From Blepharisma stoltei (taxonomy: Eukaryota > Ciliophora > Heterotrichea > Heterotrichida > Blepharismidae), in contig CAJZBQ010000057.1 in assembly GCA_914767885.1 (NCBI GenBank), forward strand, positions 992,001-1,056,000: a DNA stretch of 64,000 bases. Reading direction: 5' to 3'. This document shows, piece by piece, positions 56,373 through 64,000 of the stretch (position 1 is its first letter; the number at the start of each line of letters is the position of its first letter). The notes under the pieces are model-generated. The model had not been told where the DNA came from. It worked only from the letters and a program-made list of their open reading frames with translations, and ran no database searches. Position numbers and translations under genes: made by a program.

Positions 56373-56818
56373 ATTGAAATCAGCCATAAATAAAATGTTA
56401 TTCGGTTCGAGTGAAATTAGCTCTCGCCAATTTTCTCTCCCTCAAGCAATTATTTATGAGAGTAGGTTTTCTTCTGAGAACTTCTGTACAGCAACAGCGG
56501 CTTAACTCTGGCAGATAAGCCGAGGCACTACTCCAAGTACATCAAAAAGCTCGAAGTTTTACCTCTCAGCACACCTGAGGAAGGTGACCCTTAGGCGGAG
56601 CACGCGCAGGAGCTGAGTCAAGGAAGGCAAGGCAACGCAGCCCGTCGAAGCCGGAACATTGTATTTGCCCGTGCCCTGGCGCAACAAAGTGGATCAATGC
56701 AGAGGTCCATAGGCCCGATATGTGGGCAAATATGGTGGCAGCTCTGGAAACGGCGACCCTAGTAGTGGACTTTAAACGCTATAGATAATTCAAGTATAAG
56801 TATAAGATTGGAATCAGC
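56373..56818 (+). mobile_element. Retroposon-like GC-rich repeat upstream of the GST, 15 bp target duplication
   Basis: gattgaaatcagcca at 56373-56387 and gattggaatcagcca at 56804-56818. The insert ends with gtagtggactttaaacgcta followed by an aagtat repeat tail, like the end of the R1 copy at 61990 (gtagtggacgttaagcgat plus ataag repeats). This shared 3' end with a simple-repeat tail is SINE-like. Confidence 0.65.
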
Positions 56819-57041
56819 CAAATTTATACTTTTTGTATGATTTTTTAATAGAAAAACATTCAATTTAAGGTATAATTTATTATAAATAAGGGCAGTAGGC
56901 TTAACAAAAATTAAATTATTTATTTTAATATAGAAAATAAAAAATTAGATTAAAACAATCAAACTGAATAATTATTGTAAATAATCTCCAGCATTTTACG
57001 CTAAATTTTGATTCGCTTTTCTAAGCTGTCAGTTAATAATA
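56819..57041. other. Intergenic (promoter side of both GST genes)
   Basis: AT-rich, no gene. The two GST genes are divergent here. Confidence 0.4.
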
Positions 57042-57812
57042 ATGGGTTGTGGTAAAAGCAACGCTCAACAGCCAACTCCGCCTACTAAGGTCTCAGCTGG
57101 ATCTAAGCCTACTTTCCAAAATGTAGTTTATCACTATTTCCCTGTTTATGCAAGAGGAGAAGTTGTCCGTCTGAGTCTTCACTATTTAGGTGTCGCCTAC
57201 ACAGAAGACTTCGTCACTTTCCAAACTTGGCCAGACTTTAAGCCAAAAACAGAATTTGGACAAATTCCAGTGTTAGATATCAATAATCTGAAACTCGCGC
57301 AAACGAAATCAATCATGCGTTATCTTTTTCAATCCTTCAAGCACTATCCAGCAGATAACTTCCAAGCTTACAACGTTGAAAGTCTGGTTGATTTAATAAT
57401 TGACATGAGAAATCCTAAGGTTAAAAATTTTTTTTTTATAAATAAATTATTAAAACACTAAAAAATTAATTAATAAAAATATATAAATCCTCTATATGAA
57501 GCACATGTAAAAAAAGCCCCAGAGCAAGTTGAAGCCCTTTACTCAACAAAATATCCTGAACAGCTGAAAATGTTAGCAAAAAGATATTCAACGTATGGGT
57601 CAAAGAAGTTTATGGTCGGCCAAAGTGTGACTGCGGCTGATTTATATGCATTTGAGTATATATACGACTGCTTTATGACTCCTTTAACAAAACAATACGA
57701 AAATTTGCTTGATCAGCATTGTCCAGCAGTAAAGGTGTGGGCCAAAGAGTTTTTGGAGTCATCACAGGCATTGAAAACGTATTTAGCTTCAAGGCCTGAA
57801 AGACCATTTTAA
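57042..57812 (+). CDS. Glutathione S-transferase with an N-terminal lipidation-type signal, one short insert
   Basis: Plus-strand gene from MGCGKSNAQQP to TAA. MGC at the start fits N-myristoylation at Gly2 and possible palmitoylation at Cys3, unusual for a GST. A linker of about 25 aa precedes the thioredoxin-like domain (VYHYFPVYARGEVVRLSLHY with the active Tyr; FGQIPVLDINN with cis-Pro; QTKSIMRYLF). The frame is cut after DMRNP by a 75-bp insert. It continues LYEAHVKKAPEQVEALY and VGQSVTAADLYAFEYIY (N-capping Asp) to the end. It is a paralogue of the GST at 55656-56272. Membrane tethering is an inference from the N-terminus. Confidence 0.85.
57417..57491. other. 75-bp insert flanked by AATCCT rather than a TA pair
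   Basis: aatcct at 57411-57416 and 57486-57491. Only removal relative to this 6-bp repeat keeps the frame (DMRNPLYEAHV); TA pairs nearby leave a frameshift. No GT-AG ends fit. Confidence 0.6.
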
Positions 57813-57956
57813 CTAATCATAATATTTATGATAAGAATTTCTAATGACGTATACTTATTAATGAAAATCCCTATCTATAAATCTGAATCCAAATTTATAT
57901 TAATTTTATCAGCCTAACCGATTATTCTTATTAAAGCTTTAATTATTTTATACATC

Positions 57957-58414
57957 TAATTATATTTTCTCAGTGTATGAAACATTGGTTTTAATGTATG
58001 CTTTTCCTCGTAGCACTTTTTACAGAATTTCGCATAGTTGCATTCTTTACAGTAACCTTCAGCGTTTTTTAAACAATTTGAGCACAAAAATTTCACTATG
58101 TAAAAGTTATACTATTTTGCATAATTATATGTATTATTATATAGAAAATCATTTATATTTTTTATTTTTTTGCTTTCTAGAAAAAGAATACCCCTAGTGA
58201 CCGTTGAATAGCCGATTCAACTTAATGATCTTTGATGTAATGGTGAATTTTCTGGGCTACTATTGTCTAGATAAACATTATTTGAATAAGGAGGGGAGTC
58301 AGGCATTACTTTTATTGGAGAACTCAAAGGAGAACGGGGAAGCTGGGAACGTGAAGACTTTGGCTTTCTTGCTGTGGAACAACAGCAGAATTGGTTTAGC
58401 AAGCCAGCTATCAT
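57957..58414 (-). CDS. Small Cys-rich (zinc-binding type) protein, one insert
   Basis: Minus strand from MIAGLLNQFCCCSTARK (58414). The N-terminal CCC could be lipidated. A Ser/Pro-rich stretch with SP sites follows (LPRSPLSSPIKV, NSSPENSPLHQR), then TGA=Trp (SLSWIGYST). After an insert (about 58092-58180) comes a Cys cluster: FLCSNCLKNAEGYCKECNY then FCKKCYEEKH, in a C-x2-C ... C-x2-C ... C-x2-C ... H pattern of a B-box/ZZ-like zinc fold. It ends RKYN-TAG at 57957. Clustered SP sites suggest a proline-directed kinase target. Removing the insert at a CTA/ATA pair joins GILFL to VKFLCSNC. Function unknown. Confidence 0.6.
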
Positions 58415-58690
58415 TAATTATTCATATTTTGTTATGAAAAAGATAAGCTTAATATTCGTGGCCAGAAATTAAGAAATTAATTATTCTCAATGAAAGCTTA
58501 TCTAATAAGTATCAATTATATATTGCTTTGACTGCGTGATTCTTAGGATTTTATATAACAAGTATTTAAATATTCTCCCCATTTTTCCTTATGATGCTAT
58601 TTTTAAAAGATTTATTTCTCTAAATAATATTTTTATTTTATATCACTTGTAAGATTATTGATTTTTGTGATCTTCTGATATCATAAAGAA

Positions 58691-59789
58691 ATGGTCTGTT
58701 ATAAAGGAAACGGAGTAAAGGTCAAGCTCAAACTTATCAATCCCTTGCTCTTTATAGACAATAGTGATTTTTTCCTAGCATTTTCCAGTTTTTCCAATCC
58801 TTCTCTACTTGCGAAGCAGCTTAGCAATAAAAAGAAGTTCATCATTTCACGCTCAGAGTCTGGCTACAATATTGTGCAGAACCGTATTGTTTTGATTAAT
58901 TTAGATAAAAGCCCACAAGAGGCTTTTTATGAAGTCTTCCAAATCATTGTAAATGCAGAGCCTTCCCAAGAAGGAAATAAGAAAATTAAAAGAATTCTTT
59001 TGGCTTTTCCTGAAAATCCAGACCTATGACTATATGCAATAGAAGAAGTAATAAAAGCCCTGTTGAACAGTTCTGGCATAAGAGTATCACTGACTATATG
59101 CTTGAAAAGCCAAGAATTAGAGATAATAAAAAGTCATTTGAGGGATTCCAATTTTCATACTGAATTAAATGTGAATAACGTAAAAAGGCTTAGAAGATAC
59201 TTTTTTTCAAGATTTATCTGTCAATCTTGCTCAGAGTTCGCTTATAAACCTTACGTTTCAAGATGCTGCTACTCAATTTATTGCAATTCATGTGTCAAAA
59301 ATTTATATTGCAAGGTGTGCAATAATCGATGTGAATTTGAAATTAATTTAGCAATAAAAAAATTAGTCAATGAATCACCTTATTATTGTAACTGTGGAGA
59401 ATCGATAAAAGTATTATTTTTTGTGCAAAAAAGTGATTTATTTTATATTTACTTTCTTAATTTTTTATAGGAAAAAGGGAAAAGAATATATGTGCTATAA
59501 AATATAGCTTAAAAATAGTATAAAAGACATTGAAAATCATATGCTAAGTTGTGCAGCAAGCTTATTTCGCTGCAAATTTATAGGCTGCTCTTTTGAAGGC
59601 TCCCAAATAGAGCTTATGGATCACGTTTTTCAATTTCACACAGAAACAATACTAGAAAGAATGAATGAATATGCAGAAATTGATATAAGCCAGAAGCAGC
59701 GGCTTATCCAATGCAGAATGTGTGGAGATTTTAGCGAATCTCAATGCAAAAATTGTTTAAAAAGCCTTCCAATAGCTAAAAAATTATAA
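58691..59789 (+). CDS. RING/TRAF-like zinc-finger protein (probable E3 ligase), one insert
   Basis: Plus-strand gene from MVCYKGNGVKVKL to TAA. An N-terminal part of about 150 aa has no recognised domain. A RING-like cluster follows: FICQSCSEFAYKPYVSRCC and IYCNSCVKNLYCKVC (59215-59320), then YYCNCGESI. After the insert come TRAF-type fingers: MLSCAASLFRCKFIGCSFEG with HVFQFH, and a closing CRMCGDFSESQCKNC. TGA=Trp occurs at PDLWLYAIEE. RING plus TRAF-type zinc fingers is the layout of TRAF-like/SIAH-like ubiquitin ligases; the first RING pair is slightly irregular. Confidence 0.75.
59408..59522. other. 115-bp TA-bounded insert (probable IES)
   Basis: Flanked by ataaaag direct repeats. Removal joins CNCGESI to KDIENHMLSC. 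Confidence 0.7.
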
Positions 59790-59815
59790 TAATGCTTAAG
59801 AAATATTGATATTAT

Positions 59816-62800
59816 TTAGAATTTATTGAGATCTGCAATGATTTTTCCAATCTCGCTTGTTTTTTCATGGCTTTCTCCCAGTGTAGATTTAAATATAGAA
59901 AACGCTTTTTCTAAATAAATCAAAGCAATTTGTTTATTTTTGATATTTGCAAGGCCCATGTAATGATAACAAACCCCAGCCGCTTCACTATTTTTTCCTG
60001 ATTTTCCTTTAATTATTTTTAATGACTCTTTTAGGTGTTTCATAGCATCATTATCCGAGCCAAGTTTTAATTGGCAGTACCCGAAGTCACACAAAAACTG
60101 GGCTTTGGCCAGCTCATCTTTTTCATTTTCACAATAGTGGATTTCGTCAGCACTTTCATATTCTAATATAGCTTCATTTCACATAGACGCTCCTAAATAA
60201 AACCCAGCTAGCTTGTTATAAGCTTTTCCCACTTCTAGACTTCTGTCGCCGAATTTTATTTTTCTTATTTCTAGGACTTGCCCCATGCATTTTTTGAATC
60301 CGTCAGATTTGCCAATTTTCGAGTAATTTTCAGCTGCCTTGACTAAAAATTCAGTCTCATCTTCGTCAAAGCCTTCTTTAGTGATTTCAAAGCAGTCTAA
60401 GTAGCATTGTATAGCTTCTTTATATTTCTGCATGCTTTCTGCAAATTCAGCTGTTTTGATTAGTAATTCTAATGTCTCTTCGTTATTATGTTCTAATTTT
60501 CCCTATTAATAGCATGGAAATTTAGCTTAATAATTAAATTTAATAATGCCAAAAATATTTTTTATTAATTTTAAGGAGTATGTTGTTTTTCGCTGCTTCT
60601 ACCTGTTTAAGGCGAAATTCCAAAGCCTTTTGTGGGTTATTCAGTTCACGGCAGATTCTAAATGCAGCATAAGCCCATTGAGCAACATCTGATGTCAAGT
60701 GCTTTGGCTGATCTAATAAATAATTCAAAGCTCTTTCATATAACTCAAGGGCTTCTTCTGGCTGATTTTGGTTTTGTGCAAGCTTAGCTAGAGATGCATA
60801 AGACTTGCAGCACTCATAATGAGAAGTAGGGACAATTTTTTGCCTTATTTCTAATGCTTTTTCTAGGTATTCAGTAGCTTCTGGGATCTGACTATCAGCT
60901 AGATGTAATAGTCCTATTCTTTCACAGGTGTGTGCACAAAACAAATGGTCTTCTCCAACAGTTGTTTTTATGATCCTTTCTGCATCTAGTGCATATTTCA
61001 TTGCTTTTGGCTTATTTGTGCAGCATTTTGACAGGAAATATAAAATTTTAGCTATTTTTAGGTCATCTAGGCCATATCTTTGGACCCTGATTTCTAATGC
61101 ACATTTTAAGTGATTTAGGGCTTCTTCACTTCTTTTACAAGCAATATATGCCAATTATTTGCTAAATGTTAATCCTAAAATTCCCTTATTAATTTAAGCT
61201 GAATTCATATATAAGCGGTAAAAATTTGCAATTAAAATATGATAATCACTCAAAATATCATGATGTGTCCCTACAATTTTACAAATCGGCTCCAAAAGGT
61301 TTTCTGAATAATCCACAAGCCCAGATAGCTCTTCTGACATCGGAGGAGGCTGAGATATTAAGCTAGAAATATATGCCAAATAATGGCAGCATTTTTTGTA
61401 GAGCTCTAAAAATGAAAATCCCAAAGCGATTTTTATAAGAATGATTAAGGTAACAATCATAATTAAAATATGGCGTCTTCGTCTGGGTATGGCCTCCCGG
61501 CCATACAGCCTCGACTCATATTTTAATTATATCCGGCAAGGTTTTACCATTTCAGAGATGGACTGCAATGCTAGGTAAGCAATTCTGGTAGCTTTCAGAG
61601 CCTAACCCTAGTCTGTTCTCAGAGGTGGATTTTTCCTCGTGGGAAAGGAAGGTGTAGGATTGGAAAGGGGAAGCCCAGCAAAGTCCTCTGGACCATTCGG
61701 GCAACTCCCTAGCGTGAAACTGGGCGTTACGTCCCAGGCTTTGCATTTTTCCTTTTTGCCGATAGCCGACCAGAAAAAATCCATTTTTTGGGTTTTTTCG
61801 GAAAAGCAAACCCATGTAACAAGCAAGTAGCTCATCCATGAGCCGTCGAAGACGTGGACATTTGCCCTAGAAGCACCCTTGGCGATCGAAGCGAGACTGT
61901 CTCCAGCAGCCTGGTGGGCCCGATGCGACGAAAGGCGAGTGATAAACCTGGAGTTGTAACCCTGTAGTGGACGTTAAGCGATATAAATACCATAAGATAA
62001 GATAAGATTTAAGGTAACAATCACATTTTCAGGGGCTGAAACTTGGTCTTCTATTATAGGCTCATATGGTCTTAAAATTTCATGAAAATCTTGATTGAGG
62101 ACTCCGATTTCTATAATTGACTGTGAAATAGAAAATATAGCATCTGGAGAAGTTAGCCCAAGGATTTCTTTGGATTTTAATATTTTTTCCAGCTCATTAA
62201 ACTTGCCTAACTCACTGAGCGTGCTACAAATTCCTACCTTTGAGTACAGCAATAAATCTTTGTTTTTACATTCCTGAATAATTTTTGTAAATAAATCCGA
62301 AGCTTCACGAGTCTTATGGAGCTTTAAATTGCAATAGGCTTCCCCATAATAAGCTTGATATCTATCCGGATGGTTATATTTTGTCAAAATTTCAATAGAA
62401 TGATTAAAGCTCTGTGCAGCCTCAGAAAAATTCAGCTCCACCTTCATTTCATACCTTCCTTTTTCATAAAAAACAATCCCAGCTTCTAATGAGCTTTCTC
62501 CTATAATGTATTTTGATAATTTTTTTATATGCAAAGACGCTTTTCCTGTTATGCAAAATGTCGATAAAATATCTAAATCCCCAATTTCTTGTGTAAAAAT
62601 CTGCTGCAGTGCCAAAGTCAATTGCTGGGTTTGATGAGTTTGCGAGACTATAATTTTTGCTATAAACGGATGGATTTTTATTCTGTGTTTTTCATCTTTT
62701 ATTATAATTCCTAACTTATTGAGGGTATAAGTAAAAACTTCGTATTTAGAAGCGTCTGATATTTTGGTTATATGGAAAAATACTTTCAAAGCAATGTCTT

Positions 62801-63774
62801 GGGAAATCCCTGATACGTCAATAAATGTGAGGCAGGATAAGAAATTTAGGAAATATGGGTGGTCTTTGGAAAGGCGATTTGCGGTACATTTTCAAACTGT
62901 TGCAGCTGATAACTCGAGTGGGGAAAAGCCTTGGAATTCAATTTTTTTTAGGGATTGTTTGCATTCAGAATGCAAATCTTTGTATTCTTCAGGGGAGATT
63001 TTATAGTAATTGATATATCTTCCTATTAGTTCTAAGGAAATAGGCATGCCTTCGGCTATTCTTAAAATTGAATCATTAAATAATTCTGTGTATTTGCTTA
63101 AAATTAAAGCACAGGTTTCAGATAGGATTGGTTTAACTTCGATTATGTTTTCCCATTCAGGAAGCGAGGATGTGACTATAATGTGTCCTTTATTTGGTAA
63201 AAAATTCCTAATAGACTCTAAGTTTTCAGCATCGTCGAATATTAATAATGCAGGCTTGCTTTGGTTGTCTAAGTATTCTTTTATTGAATAAATATTGTCA
63301 TCAAAAGTGTCTCTGATATGCAGCTCAATTTTTCTAGCTCTCCTTTAAATAGAAACAAAAAATCCATTTGTTGGGTTTAATCAAGCCCTTAAAATTTTTA
63401 TGGTAAATGTTTAAGTAAAAATAGTTTCTATATAATAGCTTTACCCCCAATTTAATGGAGGAAGCGTAAGAAGAATATCATTTAAAGGTTCTCACCCTGA
63501 ATTAATTAATTTTATGAATGAATTCTTTATAAAATTAATTAAAATTCAGAAAATTTGTTTTCAAAAAAAATTAATTTGCAGGAGGGGAAGTAAATAATTT
63601 CAAAAATACAAAAGAAATGTTATTGGCGGATTGTGAAGGAATAAATAAAATAGCAGAATAAAGATCATTGTAAACTTGTGAATATTTAACAGCTAAAGCA
63701 GTTTTTCCTATCCCTGAGTCTCCAACTAAAGCAATTATTTTGTTTTGGGCTGATCCAAAACTATTTCTATGCAA
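59816..63774 (-). CDS. NB-ARC-type STAND ATPase with C-terminal TPR repeats, split by at least four inserts
   Basis: Minus-strand gene from about 63774 (MHRNSFGSAQNK) to TAG or TAA near 59816. Walker A IIALVGDSGIGKTALAVKY (63740), then (after a MITE) Walker B KPALLIFDDAEN (63250), IIVTSSLPEW (sensor region) and GMPISLELIGRYI (the GxP-type motif of NB-ARC), a winged-helix-like part, and then many TPR-like repeats to the end (e.g. EATEYLEKALEIRQKI, EEALELYERALNYLL, DAMKHLKESLKIIKG). STAND proteins of this build are ligand-triggered oligomeric switches used in defence or signalling. The sensor would be the TPR part; no effector domain is seen at the start, which may lie to the right of the window or be absent. 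Confidence 0.8.
60496..60580. other. 85-bp TA-bounded insert (probable IES)
   Basis: Joins VEAAKNNI to EHNNEETLELL, keeping the TPR phase. Confidence 0.65.
61149..61211. other. 63-bp TA-bounded insert (probable IES)
   Basis: Joins ANFYRLY to IACKRSEEALNHL, restoring a TPR repeat. Confidence 0.65.
61445..62023 (+). mobile_element. Retroposon-like repeat, family R1, 15 bp target duplication
   Basis: ttaaggtaacaatca at 61445-61459 and 62009-62023. The element starts aaaatatggcgtct and shares gcaaggttttacc, atgctaggtaagcaatt and other blocks with the insert at 1622-2139. It ends gtagtggacgttaagcgat followed by a (ataag)n tail. Removing it joins ENVIVTL to IILIKIALGF within the TPR region, in frame. 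Several spurious frames in the element arise from its GC-rich composition. Confidence 0.8.
63337..63592. mobile_element. Degenerate MITE (256 bp) in the ATPase domain
   Basis: Ends tagctctcc and ggaggggaagtaa. A motif-like aatagaaacaaaaaatcc lies near the left end. TA-based excision gives NISFVFLKLFRKIELHIRD in frame between Walker A and Walker B. Confidence 0.7.
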
Positions 63775-63794
63775 TATCTTATAAATATTAATTT

Positions 63795-64000
63795 ATAGCC
63801 AGGCTGGCTTGATGCTCATCCTGCGATTACATCTGGAGTTCTAACTTATGGAGTTGGTTCGGAGCCAAATATTGCCAAGCCAATTTCCTTTTTAGCAAAT
63901 GAACACCTGCCAACTCGTCGAGTGGGTTTGGCAACTTCTGGCTCCGAAGCAGCTTCACGAGCTGGACCTCCAGCTGGCAGCCCAGGGCGAGCAATAAACT
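63795..64000. other. GC-rich segment at the right edge
   Basis: The composition changes sharply to GC-rich, as in the retroposon-like repeats. The plus strand is open (GWLDAHPAITSGVLTYGVG...) without a start or known domain. The segment is cut by the window end, so it could be another repeat or part of a gene. Confidence 0.35.

Noticed and set aside
55656-56387. Longer start for the GST (MADFNQSHSLSF...)
   Set aside because: The extra 39 codons overlap the retroposon target duplication and do not resemble GST sequence; the Met at 56272 matches the family start.
61552-61839. Open frames on both strands of about 60-95 codons
   Set aside because: They lie in the GC-rich R1 repeat flanked by a 15-bp target duplication; no conserved domain.

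Overview
The window looks like germline (micronuclear) DNA of a heterotrich ciliate, most likely Blepharisma or a close relative. Three lines of evidence from the sequence support this. (1) TGA is read as tryptophan inside conserved motifs of many genes, such as FNWTAG in a receptor and HRSLSWIGY in a Cys-rich protein, while genes end only in TAA or TAG. (2) Almost every long gene is cut by non-coding inserts of 35 bp to 4.5 kb that are not GT-AG introns. Removing an insert at a duplicated TA, TNA or longer direct repeat usually restores one frame, as expected of internal eliminated sequences (IESs). (3) AT-rich MITE-like repeats with C-run/G-run ends are everywhere. The species is inferred; I ran no database search.

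Layout. 1-2675 (-): protein kinase, broken by two retroposon-like repeats and a MITE. 3053-4426 (-): piggyBac transposase remnant. 4440-6160: retroposon-like repeats and a 35-bp-stem hairpin. 6166-12859 (-): large multi-pass membrane protein with a PAS domain. 13310-13672 (+): small single-pass protein. 14281-22968 (-): six-GAF/PAS cyclic nucleotide phosphodiesterase with about eight inserts, one a 2.16-kb inverted-repeat element full of 172-bp satellite repeats. 23563-24036 (-): small basic protein. 24211-30339 (-): Lys/Glu-rich coiled-coil protein cut by a 4.55-kb inverted-repeat element holding nine satellite units and six MITEs. 30549-32000 (-): CCR4/Angel-type nuclease. 32087-33755: nested retroposon-like repeats. 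34526-34905 (-): Merlin/IS1595-like transposase fragment.

35599-37210 (+): decayed TPR gene. 37736-42074 (+): receptor with ANF-type ligand-binding and multi-pass domains. 42230-51730: TPR genes, pseudogenes and a segmental duplication. 52345-52905: MITE of a distinct family. 53206-53610 (-): C2H2 zinc finger. 54889-55473 (+): DJ-1/PfpI protein. 55656-56272 (-) and 57042-57812 (+): two sigma-like GSTs. 57957-58414 (-): Cys-rich protein. 58691-59789 (+): RING/TRAF-like protein. 59816-63774 (-): NB-ARC ATPase with TPR repeats.

The genes look like ordinary ciliate housekeeping and signalling genes and do not form an operon. The unusual biology is in the inserts: several MITE families share one chassis but carry different family-specific motifs in four copies each; long inverted repeats enclose satellite arrays; and retroposon-like elements with 11-16 bp target duplications sit inside reading frames whose continuity is kept.
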